A DNA stretch of 64,000 nt, taken from positions 62,001 through 126,000 of the forward strand of contig NC_014819.1 of NCBI RefSeq assembly GCF_000175215.2. Reading direction: 5' to 3'. Below, in pieces: positions 7,480-15,865 of this stretch. Origin of the DNA: Asticcacaulis excentricus CB 48 (lineage in GTDB: Bacteria > Pseudomonadota > Alphaproteobacteria > Caulobacterales > Caulobacteraceae). The notes beneath the pieces are model-generated. The model was not told where the DNA came from and did not search any database. It worked only from the letters and a program-made list of their open reading frames with translations. Every line of letters starts with the position of its first letter. Within the stretch, counting starts at the first letter, position 1. Position numbers and translations under genes: made by a program.

Positions 7480-9537
7480 TCACGCGGCAATCGCTTCACT
7501 GGCGTCCGCCTCCGATATGCCTGTCTCATTGCCATCCGCGACTGCGGGTAGGTTGCCCTCTTCACCTTCCAACTCGCTCTGCCCCCTGTCGTCGTCATCG
7601 CCAAAGGCTCCGATCTCCGGCGAGGCCTGTTCCAGATAGTCCTCTTCATGGAAGTTCAACGCCGGCGGGACATAGCCGCGTTCATGGGCCAGACCGTGAA
7701 GGGTTTCAGCCAGATGTCCGCGCTTGAGGTGACTGTATTCTTCCGGATCGAGGCCTATCTTGATAAGGATGGCCAGGAGCGCCTTTTTCGAGAATGCCGC
7801 GTAATAGTCCGGCTCGACCTGCATGTGCGCCTTGAAATCATGCCCAATGGTGCGCGAAATCAAAATGGCTTCCGCACGCGCTTCCTGGCGCACGAAGTCC
7901 GTTCGGGACTCAGCCATATCGACCTGAGCGGCAGTGATATAGGCCAGAAGGTCCAGTTTCTCGCTGGGCGTCAGCCCCGATACCCATTCGAACGGGTGCA
8001 TGCCGCTGTCGTCGTACTGGGCCTTGTATGCTTCGAGCCTTTCGATGACGGGATCCAAAAGCGGATTGTCGGCACCTTGCAATCCGCTCAATCGCGCGCT
8101 GGCGCACACCTTGAGCACGTACTTATTCGCGTCATGGCTCCGACCCAGTACCACCTGTTGGAACTGCGCAGACAACTGGACATCAAGCGCGACCATCGGC
8201 GTCTCCGCAAGGCTTCGTCCCATAGACCGGCCTGCCAGGGTCGTAGTCCGAAGGTGATGCGCGTGGCCATAGAGAGTGACATCGGGACGCAGGTTGGTCT
8301 TCGGCAGCGGGGTGGCATCGACGACAGGCCGGTGGGAGTAGCCGCTGCCTGGTACCTCATCGTCCTCCCGGTCGGCAGCCATGTGCGCATCGTATTCGGC
8401 CTTATCGACGTAGAAGGTCACCTTTACATGCCCATGTGCGCCGGCAGTTGCCTTGCACGCCCTCGCTATGAGCGGTCTGGCTTCCTCGTTGAAGGCTTCA
8501 AGGGACTTGGCGGCAAACGCCTTCGACAGTTCGATCAAAGCGGCATGGTCGCCACGTGTGCCCGCCTGTTCCAACTCAGATGTCAGTGTGGCGACTTCGA
8601 CCTTCAGTTCCGCAAGGCGCGCTTGGTCTGCTTCGCTGACACGTCGGAACTCCCACCCCAGGTCCCGAAAGCCGTCGGGATTGCCGTACGGCAGATTAAC
8701 ACCGAACTCCACCGTCAGACCCGACGCCTTCAGGGCCTTTATCACGGGCTTCATAGCCGATTTCCACAGATCGCCGACAATCTTGGGATCAAGGATTTTG
8801 TCGGGTTGCTCCTCGAACAGGTCCTGCTCGATGCGCCCCCCCTTAGCGAGGTAGGTGGCCATCGGAAAGGCGTTCATCAGGACTGTGGTCGCAAAAAGCG
8901 TCTCATCGAAGAGGTCCCTGATGTTGTAATCCTGGATCGGACCATCGGACTCTTCGATGTATTCGATAAGCGCTTCCATTTTCTCCGCCTCTTTGATGCG
9001 CGCCATCTGGCGGAGTAGCGGGAGCCTGAAGCGCTGTGCCTTAAAGGCCTGCAAAATGCGCACGTCGAGCTGGCCTAGGACGGACATTTTACGCACCTCC
9101 TTGGCTTCGATGCCCAGCGACCGACCTATGGCTTCAAAGCCGTAATGCTCGGAGATCAGACGATTGATCGTGAGCAGCACGTCGGCGAACTGAATTTCCT
9201 TACGCATGGCGTTGGCGATCACTACGGCCTGGGCGATTTCATCCTCGGTCTCGCAAACCTTAACGGTCACGGGGTGATTTGCCGTGATGACTCCGGCTTC
9301 GACAAGTGAGGTCCAGGCCAAATAACGGCGACGGCCATCGAGAATCTCATAGGTATCAGGTTGGGCAGCCGGTTTGACAAAGAGTTCGACCAATTGACCG
9401 GCGGCTCCGGGCGCAAGCGTCGCGGCGAGTTCCGGGATCTGCGCGTCAGGCCCCTCCCCTGCCCGGAGGTTCAACTCAGACAGGATAAGTTGCGAGAACA
9501 GGACAGAGATGTAGGGCTTTGAGACAATGGACGTCAT
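7480..9537 (-). CDS. Large ParB-like nuclease-fold / partition protein
   Basis: A 685-residue protein. The N-terminal 100 residues carry the ParB/Sulfiredoxin-like fold: a DTYEILDGRRRYLAWTSL segment corresponds to the ParB box II arginine-rich motif (normally GERR). A helix-turn-helix follows, with FADVLLTINRLISEHYGFEAIGRSLGI at about 140-175. The remaining 500 residues are mostly helical and charged, end in an acidic tail (DDDDRGQSELEGEEG), and have no match I can name. It is twice the length of a normal ParB and is far from the ParA gene, so it may be a regulatory or establishment protein rather than the ParA partner. A clear terminator follows it. Confidence 0.75.
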   Translation of the reverse strand: MTSIVSKPYISVLFSQLILSELNLRAGEGPDAQIPELAATLAPGAAGQLVELFVKPAAQPDTYEILDGRRRYLAWTSLVEAGVITANHPVTVKVCETEDEIAQAVVIANAMRKEIQFADVLLTINRLISEHYGFEAIGRSLGIEAKEVRKMSVLGQLDVRILQAFKAQRFRLPLLRQMARIKEAEKMEALIEYIEESDGPIQDYNIRDLFDETLFATTVLMNAFPMATYLAKGGRIEQDLFEEQPDKILDPKIVGDLWKSAMKPVIKALKASGLTVEFGVNLPYGNPDGFRDLGWEFRRVSEADQARLAELKVEVATLTSELEQAGTRGDHAALIELSKAFAAKSLEAFNEEARPLIARACKATAGAHGHVKVTFYVDKAEYDAHMAADREDDEVPGSGYSHRPVVDATPLPKTNLRPDVTLYGHAHHLRTTTLAGRSMGRSLAETPMVALDVQLSAQFQQVVLGRSHDANKYVLKVCASARLSGLQGADNPLLDPVIERLEAYKAQYDDSGMHPFEWVSGLTPSEKLDLLAYITAAQVDMAESRTDFVRQEARAEAILISRTIGHDFKAHMQVEPDYYAAFSKKALLAILIKIGLDPEEYSHLKRGHLAETLHGLAHERGYVPPALNFHEEDYLEQASPEIGAFGDDDDRGQSELEGEEGNLPAVADGNETGISEADASEAIAA

Positions 9538-9674
9538 TTTTCGTAGGTTCCTGGATCACCTGAGGCCCATCCTCAGATCCGATCTGCCTCAAAAAGCCCT
9601 TTCTCCTTCTTTCACGGATCCGGAAGCCGGTACGGCGTTGGCAACTTCAACGGTGTCGTCCGCCGCTGCTGCGG

Positions 9675-10559
9675 CTACCCTCCCCCGCCATAGAAGGCGT
9701 TGAAGTCAGAAAGTCCTTCAGGCGGAAACTCGCGTCGACACCTGTACCCTTCTCTCAACAAAGCCACCTGCAGCAGCCCCGAGAACTTTTCGCCGGCGCC
9801 CCCCGGTTCTGCGGCGATAACGACATGCCGGACGCCGGCTGGCGGTCTCCAGCTGGGGAAGGACTTGACGCCGAGCAGCGCATGGCATGGCAGATCGAAA
9901 TACTGGCTGGCAGACAGCGCGGATGTGACCCCTTCGGCTACCACCATTTCTGTGGCGACCGGATCGATATGGACGGACGCCCCGGGCGGTTTGGAACCAA
10001 CAAGTTTGCGGGGAATGCGCAGATGTATGGCTTTCCGTCCAGTGGGCGTGAGATAAGTGATTTCCGTTCCGGTGTGTTCACCATCGCGCTGCGTCACTTT
10101 CGCCAGAAATGCATGTGAGCCACTCGCAAACTTCGGGTCGTAGACCCTATAGGGCACGTCTCTTGCGTGGCGGAGCACGGCCGAAGCCAGCGGTCGGGCT
10201 ATCTTGCGTGCCATCCGAAGCCAACATTCGGAGACGGTGCCTGTCACGGGGAGCCCCTGAGACCAAAGGGAACGTGCAACTGATGTTCTCTGCATTTCCG
10301 TGGGCACCGGTGTATAGGTCAGTTCGGGGGTTGGTCCGCCTAGGAGCCGGTGTTCTGATGAGACGAGGCCGTTGGCTTTCAACCAGTCCATGACTTCGCG
10401 CCAGTCATGGTCGCTGAACGCGTGGACCCGAACCTTTCCACTGGGCGAGAGTAGCAGAGAGATGGATCGGTCCTGGCGGCTATGACCGGGGCCTGGTATG
10501 ACGGCTCGGCGTCCGCCACCGTATAGTTCGCCCCCGAGACGGGCAACGATTGCGTGCAT
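9675..10559 (-). CDS. Toprim-domain primase-like protein
   Basis: About 294 residues. I chose the ATG at 10559 over the one at 10571 because GGAG lies 6 bases before it. The N-terminal part resembles the short CHC2-like start of plasmid primases (GGRRAVIPGPGHSRQDRSISLL, then VHAFSDHDWREVMDWL). The C-terminal part has a Toprim signature: VVAEGVTSALSASQ with the acidic EG motif near residue 210, then HVVIAAEPGG where a Toprim DxD would be expected, read here as AAEP. That variant leaves catalysis uncertain. Such proteins are frequent in plasmid and phage replication regions. It is the first gene of the leftward series. Confidence 0.7.
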   Translation of the reverse strand: MHAIVARLGGELYGGGRRAVIPGPGHSRQDRSISLLLSPSGKVRVHAFSDHDWREVMDWLKANGLVSSEHRLLGGPTPELTYTPVPTEMQRTSVARSLWSQGLPVTGTVSECWLRMARKIARPLASAVLRHARDVPYRVYDPKFASGSHAFLAKVTQRDGEHTGTEITYLTPTGRKAIHLRIPRKLVGSKPPGASVHIDPVATEMVVAEGVTSALSASQYFDLPCHALLGVKSFPSWRPPAGVRHVVIAAEPGGAGEKFSGLLQVALLREGYRCRREFPPEGLSDFNAFYGGGG

Positions 10560-10989
10560 TTGTAACTCCATTGACGGCGTTCGATCGCGGTGCGGAACCT
10601 CTTTCCTTCACGCCCAAATCACCTCACCCTGAAGCCCTCTCTCCTCTTCTCTCAACAGAGACCACTTGCTCTCGGACAAGAGCGACAAAGAGGCGTCAGC
10701 GCAAAACACAACAGACCGATACAAAGCGCGACACGCCAGATGCCTTCTAATGCGAACCGTTTTGCGCAGGCCTGTTTTGCCTTGAATGCATCTGACCTAT
10801 TGCGTGTGGTCTGAAATCGTTGTATCCAATTGTCAATTGTTTCGGATAAACCACGCCACAACAGTTTTATTTGAAACACGACACAATCATTTTGTTTTAT
10901 AGGCTACTGGTCTGAGCAAGGTTGTGTTAGTTAGAAGCGGGTACAACAACGCACTCTGAAATGAGTGCGTACACTCTTGGAAAGCAGTT
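10560..10989. promoter_or_regulatory. Divergent control region between the Toprim gene and parA
   Basis: This 430-base AT-richer gap holds no gene. A perfect inverted repeat ACGCACTC (10949-10956)/GAGTGCGT (10963-10970) lies 20 bases before the parA ATG and is well placed as a ParA/partner autoregulatory operator or centromere-like site. The pair CAATTG-T-CAATTG near 10829 is another short repeat. The leftward leader of the Toprim gene is polypurine on its own strand. Confidence 0.5.
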
Positions 10990-11676
10990 ATGCCGGTAAT
11001 CACTTTTGCCAATTCGAAGGGCGGTTCAGGAAAGACCACCAGTTCGCTGTTGCTGGCCTGCGCGCTGGCCCAAAACACCGCGACGGCGATCGTTGACGCT
11101 GATCCGCGTAAGCCCCTCGCAAGCTGGAAGAAAAAATCGTTGGACAACGGCACCTTCCCTAAGAACTTGACCGTCGTTTCCGATATATCGGAGGACAACA
11201 TCACCAAGACAATTGAGGGGCTCGCCGAAGCCAATACCTTCGTCGCTGTCGACCTCGAAGGTCTGGCGTCGCGTATGATGTCCTTTGCTATCTCTCGGTC
11301 TGATTACATCATCGTCCCGTGTAAGGAGCAGCAGCAGGATGTGGAGGCCGCTTTGGACGTGCTGAAGAAGCTTGGTCAGGATTTCGACATGCTGGGCCGC
11401 CGAATTCCGTTCGCACTGCTGTTCACCATGACCAAGTACGTGAAGTCTCGCTCATCCCGAGCTATCATCGAGCAGCTGAAAAACTCGCCCATCAACGTGT
11501 TCCGCACAGAGATCACCGAGCGTGACCCTTTCAGCCAGATTTTCATGCGTGGGGGCACCATTTACGACCTGGATAAGAAGGTCGTCACCAATATCGACAA
11601 GGCCATCGAGGAGGTCGACGCCTTCACGCTTGAGGTTGTGGACCGACTGAAACAAGCCCGTCAGGCCGCAGCGTAA
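10990..11676 (+). CDS. parA: ParA-family partition ATPase
   Basis: A 228-residue deviant Walker ATPase: MPVITFANSKGGSGKTT carries the ParA signature KGGxGKTT (Lys10 and Lys15). A Walker A' region, IVDADPRKPLASW, follows, then VAVDLEG as Walker B. The length fits the small type Ib / VirC1-like ParA group, which lack the N-terminal helix-turn-helix. These proteins move plasmid copies on the nucleoid to the two daughter cells. The gene lies 10 bases upstream of a small DNA-binding partner and about 1.1 kb from the iterons, the usual partition-next-to-replication arrangement. The 8-base inverted repeat just upstream is a likely autoregulatory site. Confidence 0.9.
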   Translation: MPVITFANSKGGSGKTTSSLLLACALAQNTATAIVDADPRKPLASWKKKSLDNGTFPKNLTVVSDISEDNITKTIEGLAEANTFVAVDLEGLASRMMSFAISRSDYIIVPCKEQQQDVEAALDVLKKLGQDFDMLGRRIPFALLFTMTKYVKSRSSRAIIEQLKNSPINVFRTEITERDPFSQIFMRGGTIYDLDKKVVTNIDKAIEEVDAFTLEVVDRLKQARQAAA

Positions 11677-11686
11677 GGAGCAACCG

Positions 11687-11998
11687 ATGAGCAATTCCAA
11701 GATATCCAGCCTGGACTTTACCGAGTTCACCAATCCTGCGCCAAAGCCAGCGACTGCAGGGGAGGGGACTCTACCCGCGCCGCGTTCCAAGGAAGAAGAA
11801 CGCGCAATTCTGCAGGCCCATTCCGCGTTTCCTTCGCGCGAAGTGAAAGTCGCGGCGCGCAAGGTCAACATGAACCTGTATCTTGACCCGGACTTTGCGG
11901 AACTGGTCAAGTCCACGTCTAAAATGCACCGCTATTCATACGGCGAGCTATTTGAGATGGCGCTGAAGCACCTGCTGGACACCAAGGGTATCAAGTAG
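11687..11998 (+). CDS. Small ParA partner, probably ribbon-helix-helix
   Basis: A 103-residue protein just downstream of parA. The N-terminal half is disordered and charged (APKPATAGEGTLPAPRSKEE). The C-terminal half looks like a ribbon-helix-helix DNA-binding domain: a short strand VNMNLYLDP, then two helices ending SYGELFEMALKHLL. Small proteins of this shape act as the centromere-binding factor for type Ib ParA proteins. The partner role is inferred from position and size; no specific family was recognised. A terminator follows 30 bases after the stop. Confidence 0.7.
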   Translation: MSNSKISSLDFTEFTNPAPKPATAGEGTLPAPRSKEEERAILQAHSAFPSREVKVAARKVNMNLYLDPDFAELVKSTSKMHRYSYGELFEMALKHLLDTKGIK

Positions 11999-12029
11999 CA
12001 TCGTGCTGTCAGATCGGTTTTACGTCAGG

Positions 12030-12055
12030 CCCGCCTTAACCGGCGGGTCTTTTGT
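12030..12055 (+). terminator. Rho-independent terminator of the parA operon
   Basis: CCCGCC (12030-12035) and GGCGGG (12042-12047) form a 6-base GC stem with a TTAACC loop, followed by TCTTTTGTT. It closes the rightward parA transcript and insulates it from the iteron region. Confidence 0.85.
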
Positions 12056-12183
12056 TGAGCGCTATATACCCACAGGCACCTTACTGCCGAGCCCCTCTGT
12101 GTTATATATGTGTTAAGTATAGTGTTAAGGTACCAGAAGTCTGTCGCAAGCCGATGACTCTGTGAGGGAAATTAAGGACGTCG

Positions 12184-12764
12184 CGTGGGCGATTTGACGT
12201 TAGATGGCGGGTGATTTATCGCCAAGGGGTGGGTGATTTATCGAATTTCGTATCTCGGTCCAGAAATGGACGCGATAATAGCCTCAATGAGCCCGTCAGG
12301 TGGGTGATTTGACGAGCGATTCTTCTCCTTTCGCAATTACCGAATCAGTAACTCACTGAATTCATGGAATCATTAGCTGCGGTGGGTGATTTGACGAAGG
12401 AAATTGCACTGCATTTTGCTTTAAGGACTGGGCGGAAGCTGCTGGATTCTAAGCAGGAATCGGAGAAGTTAATCCTCAGATGTCACTTTAATTGAAGGCT
12501 TTCGGGGATCGACCGAGCAGCGGGTGGGTAATTTGACGAATTTTCCCTTGCATTGGTGGGTGATTTGACGAAATAATTTAACGTTCTCTCATTCCGATTC
12601 CTTGCCGCACAGACCCGTAGTCCTTGGCTGGTGCGACTTTTCACGTATCGGGTGGGTGATTTGACGAAAATGGATTAACTTTTTAGCCCACTAGGTGGGT
12701 GATTTATCGCCCCCTGATTCTTTGGTGGGTGATTTGACGATTCACCCGGTGGGTGATTTAACGA
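12184..12764 (+). repeat. Iteron array, probable plasmid replication origin (oriV)
   Basis: Eleven direct copies of a 17-base unit with consensus GGTGGGTGATTTGACGA start at 12184, 12206, 12228, 12299, 12381, 12523, 12555, 12651, 12694, 12724 and 12748. The first two are the most diverged at their 5' ends. Copies 2, 3 and 9 carry ATCG and copy 11 AACG in place of GACG. Spacing is irregular (22 to 142 bases), unlike tightly phased iterons. The last copy ends 27 bases before the repA start codon, so RepA binding can both start replication and repress its own gene. AT-rich stretches with paired GTGTTAAG motifs near 12109-12129 could be the melting region. Confidence 0.9.
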
Positions 12765-12791
12765 AAGAAATTCCGGATACCGAACGGAACC

Positions 12792-13997
12792 ATGGCGCCG
12801 CGAAAGAGTAAGATATCCACAGGCCCGGAAACGGAGGATCTGTTCAGGATTCCGACCGCCAAGGCGTCGGCGCAGGCGGAAGCACGTGCGGCTTCGGCCA
12901 TCCCCGATGACAGGGACGAAGAGACCGAGCGAGGTCACCTGGATGATGCCAATCCGGTGAAGCGCCAGGCCTTGCTCCCCAATCGTCGACCCGAAGACCT
13001 ACTGTACTTTCTCATCGAGCCCCTCGAGGTCGTACTGAAAGATGATATGGCTTCAATGGAAAGCCCTATCTATTCCCTGAGCAAATCGATCGATACGACG
13101 ATCATCCGCTACGAACACAATGGCAACTGGCTCGAAATCGTTCCGTCGGTAAAGGGGAGGGCGACGATCTACGACAAGGACCTCATCCTTTATTGTACGA
13201 GCCATATCGTGCGCGCGGTAAACGAGGGACGTCCAGTGTCGCCGACAATTCGGTTCTCCGCCTACGACTTTCTTCAATTTGCGAACCGCACCAAAAGCGG
13301 CGTCGCCTACAATTCGCTGCGCGACACGCTTGTCCGCCTCAATGGTACGCGCATCACGACCAATATCGTCACGGGCAAGGAGCGCCACGAATCCGTGTTC
13401 GGTCTGATCGAGCATGGGACGATCATCAGCGAGACCCGCGACGGGCGGATGAAAGAAATCGAGGTGAAGCTCTCGGAGTGGGTTTTCCGAGGGATCGCGA
13501 ATGCTGAAGTGCTAACCCTGCACCAGGATTATTTCAGGCTGCGCCGACCACTAGAGCGGCGTCTTTACGAACTCGCCCGGAAGCATTGCGGTTCTAAAGA
13601 AGAATGGGCGATGTCTATGGAACTGTGCATGAAGAAGGCGGGGTCGAAGGGGCCGCTCAAAGAGTTCCGGCGCATGGTGCGGGAGATCGTTGAAGACAAT
13701 GAGCAGACCGACCACTTTCCGGATTATAGCGTGGCGATTGAGGGTGACAGCATCGTCTTTCGTCGAAAAGCGAGAGCAAAGCTCGGCGGTCGCAAGGAGC
13801 CTGCAAAGGTGGCTCAACCGAAGCTCAATCCGGACAGCTATGCCAAGGCCAGGGCGGTCGCGCCAGGGTGGGATGTCTATGCCCTGGAAGCGGAATGGAT
13901 CGAGTTCTGGAACACGTCTGGTCGGCCTGAATTCAAATCGGCCGATGCAGCCTTCATCGGTTTCTGCAAATCCCGCGCTCGCGATCAGAAGCGATAG
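12792..13997 (+). CDS. repA: Plasmid replication initiator RepA (RPA family)
   Basis: A 401-residue protein of the replication initiator protein A family. After a disordered 65-residue N-terminus, the conserved core begins RRPEDLLYFLIEPLEVVLKD. Segments such as MESPIYSLSKSIDTTI, TIYDKDLILYCTSHI and FRLRRPLERRLYELARKHCG follow, typical of the tandem winged-helix initiator. It should bind the upstream iterons to open the origin. The C-terminal 80 residues (WDVYALEAEWIEFW) resemble a small accessory domain seen in alphaproteobacterial members. The ATG at 12792 has only a weak purine patch upstream and sits next to an iteron, consistent with tight autoregulation. Confidence 0.92.
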   Translation: MAPRKSKISTGPETEDLFRIPTAKASAQAEARAASAIPDDRDEETERGHLDDANPVKRQALLPNRRPEDLLYFLIEPLEVVLKDDMASMESPIYSLSKSIDTTIIRYEHNGNWLEIVPSVKGRATIYDKDLILYCTSHIVRAVNEGRPVSPTIRFSAYDFLQFANRTKSGVAYNSLRDTLVRLNGTRITTNIVTGKERHESVFGLIEHGTIISETRDGRMKEIEVKLSEWVFRGIANAEVLTLHQDYFRLRRPLERRLYELARKHCGSKEEWAMSMELCMKKAGSKGPLKEFRRMVREIVEDNEQTDHFPDYSVAIEGDSIVFRRKARAKLGGRKEPAKVAQPKLNPDSYAKARAVAPGWDVYALEAEWIEFWNTSGRPEFKSADAAFIGFCKSRARDQKR

Positions 13998-14047
13998 TCA
14001 CTTTTAGCTGACTTCCAGCCGCGTGGCCGCCGTGCTACGGTCGGGCC

Positions 14048-14287
14048 ATGTCGGCAGAGAAAAACAGACGCGAATTAGAATGTCCGCTGGAATACCGCGG
14101 CGGATACGATGCGGTTCCCGTCGGTCGTCGCGCTGGCGTGTGGAAGGTGCTGCTTCTGCTGGCTATTCTCGTGTTGCTTGGCGCGGTCGGATACGGTGTC
14201 GCAACTTCGTACTGGCGGCGCGCAGATTTCAGCCGGGCAGGGGAGGGCGCTGGTGCCAACCTGTTACAGACCCCGCGCCGGTCCTGA
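14048..14287 (+). CDS. Small single-pass membrane protein
   Basis: A 79-residue frame with one clear membrane segment (VLLLLAILVLLGAVGYGVA, about residues 34-52), preceded by a positively charged stretch. There is no recognised family. Its 3' end overlaps the end of the convergent RepC-like gene by 59 bases, and no strong ribosome-binding site is seen, so it may not be expressed. The clean hydrophobic segment is the main support. Confidence 0.4.
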   Translation: MSAEKNRRELECPLEYRGGYDAVPVGRRAGVWKVLLLLAILVLLGAVGYGVATSYWRRADFSRAGEGAGANLLQTPRRS

Positions 14288-15497
14288 CCTGTCGTCTAAC
14301 CTTGCCGACCGCAGATCGCCATCGATAGAACGGGCTGCGCAGGTCAAGCAGCTGATCTGACTTGCCGCGTCCGAGGAATGATATTACCCACCCCGCCGGA
14401 TTTCTAACGGCCGGATCGAACATCGCCTGCAGCAGAATCATCGCCGCACCCTGTTCACCATAGCGGGATATGAGCTGAGCGAAGACGTCTCGCGTCACGC
14501 CTATATGTGCCGCGGCGCTTCGGCTGTAAAGCAACAGAGATCGCTGGGGCGGCATGTCTTCAGAGGCGAAGGCCGATAGGCCCAACTTCTGGAAACCGAT
14601 CTCGACAGTCATCGCCAAGTCGGCCGCATCGGGCCCGCGCACAGGCGCGTAGCACGGCTCTACTGCGGCAGGTTCTTCCGCTCTAAGGCTGCACTCAGCC
14701 GTCACAGGCATCTGACCTTTCGGCTCTACATCAAGAATAGAAGACCTGAGAGTGTTCGTCAGAGGGGCGTTCGGATCGACGCCCTGGGGTGACTCGTCTT
14801 TACCGTCTTCTAACCGAAGCAAAACACAGCCCTTGAGATCATCCACCGCCTGCTGCACATCTGTCAGGATTTCTAATCCACGGCCTGTATCCGTCATTCG
14901 TCGGCCAACGTCGCAACGTCGAGTCAGGCTGCCAATACGATGGCAAACCTCGGGATCTGCAAAGCGATTTAGTCCTGCCAGCTCGATTTTGAGGCGGGCG
15001 AATTCGACCTGCATGAACCGTGCAGCCTTGCGAGCGTCGGTTCGCGCCGCGATCGTGGCGCTGAACTCTTCTATTCGCGAGAACAGGGGAAGTAGGTTGA
15101 TGCCCGCGCTTCTGGTGCGGTTGCGGCTGGGCGCATCGTTGCACCAGACAAGCCGCATTTCTCGAAGCTCGGCAAGCGCCTTCTGAATGGTGCGCCGGCT
15201 TAGGTTGAGCATCTGCTCGAAGGTGGCGTTTTTAGCGAAGACCGTAAACGCACTGAGGCACCATCCCTCATTGCAACCATCCTGAGCCAGGATGGTTTGA
15301 GCCTGAAGCTGCAGCATCGCCTGCAAGAGGAATTTTGCCCGTGAGCTTAGTGCGTCACTTGCGCTGATGTAACGGCGGATGATCTTGAGCGATGCGTGAA
15401 AATCAAGGCCCTCAGGCAGGCCTTGAAATCCCTTCGCGAGCCACTCCGCGCGCAGAGAGTTAGGCGTGACGGGTCGATGACCGGTAGGACCGTTCAT
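14229..15497 (-). CDS. RepC-like plasmid replication protein
   Basis: A 422-residue protein resembling plasmid replication protein RepC. The N-terminal half has a winged helix with NLSRRTIQKALAELREMRLVWCNDAPSRNR, equivalent to the RepC recognition helix and wing. A variable linker follows. The C-terminal domain has the pattern AAMILLQAMFDPAVRNPAGWVISFLGRG, as in the RepC C-terminal IRSPGGYLRAL block. It is read towards repA and ends 231 bases beyond it. RepC proteins start replication of repABC plasmids, but no RepA/RepB partner pair of that type is adjacent. A second initiator or a regulator derived from one are both possible. Confidence 0.65.
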   Translation of the reverse strand: MNGPTGHRPVTPNSLRAEWLAKGFQGLPEGLDFHASLKIIRRYISASDALSSRAKFLLQAMLQLQAQTILAQDGCNEGWCLSAFTVFAKNATFEQMLNLSRRTIQKALAELREMRLVWCNDAPSRNRTRSAGINLLPLFSRIEEFSATIAARTDARKAARFMQVEFARLKIELAGLNRFADPEVCHRIGSLTRRCDVGRRMTDTGRGLEILTDVQQAVDDLKGCVLLRLEDGKDESPQGVDPNAPLTNTLRSSILDVEPKGQMPVTAECSLRAEEPAAVEPCYAPVRGPDAADLAMTVEIGFQKLGLSAFASEDMPPQRSLLLYSRSAAAHIGVTRDVFAQLISRYGEQGAAMILLQAMFDPAVRNPAGWVISFLGRGKSDQLLDLRSPFYRWRSAVGKVRRQVRTGAGSVTGWHQRPPLPG

Positions 15498-15865
15498 GAA
15501 TAAACCTCAGTAGGGGGAGGTTTTAGGCAAAGCTCCGCCGTCGCTCATTCTGAGCGGTTTAAGTTTGACAGGTGTAGGGCGCGGAGACTATAAGTTCTGT
15601 GCGAATAATAACTTTTCGGGCTTGCCGATTATCTCCCCGCCTCAACTCTGTTGTGGCGGTTTTTCTTTGTCTATCCTCCTGTTGATAATTCAGTGTGAGT
15701 TACCGCTCGCGTAGGTTCAGAGCGGGTAACTGGGCGGTAGGGGTTCAGAGAAGCGGATCGACGTTCATTTGCGAAAAAAGGCTTAGCCGCAATCGATCCG
15801 AATTTCAGACAACAGCAAGCGCTGCTTGCTGTCTCTAGTTGTCGTGATTCTGTGTCGTGTTCAGC
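15498..15865. promoter_or_regulatory. Leader/promoter region of the RepC-like gene
   Basis: No gene is seen in 368 bases. It contains an imperfect hairpin GTTACCGCTC (15699-15708)/GAGCGGGTAAC (15720-15730) with a one-base bulge, a nearby direct repeat GGTTCAGAG (about 15715 and 15739), and the plasmid-wide palindrome at 15822-15842. In repC systems this position often holds copy-number control elements, but no specific antisense RNA could be identified. Confidence 0.4.
15822..15842. promoter_or_regulatory. Palindrome site 1 (CAAGC-R-GCGCTTG family)
   Basis: ACAGCAAGC and GCTTGCTGT flank a 3-base centre as a perfect 9-base inverted repeat. On the reverse strand its core is CAAGCAGCGCTTG, identical to the core at 36682. 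It is the most extended of the four copies. It lies just after the lytic transglycosylase stop and 325 bases before the RepC-like gene. Confidence 0.6.

Noticed and set aside
7648..9018. 456-codon rightward frame
   Set aside because: It is the antisense shadow of the ParB-like gene, which has coherent domains, a start site and a terminator.
12184..12764. Direct repeats as a CRISPR array
   Set aside because: Units of 17 bases with irregular gaps of 5 to 125 bases and no cas genes; position before repA shows that they are iterons.
12675..12938. Leftward frame with repeated Asn-His-Pro-Pro
   Set aside because: The repeats in this translation are simply the iterons read backwards; it also overlaps repA.
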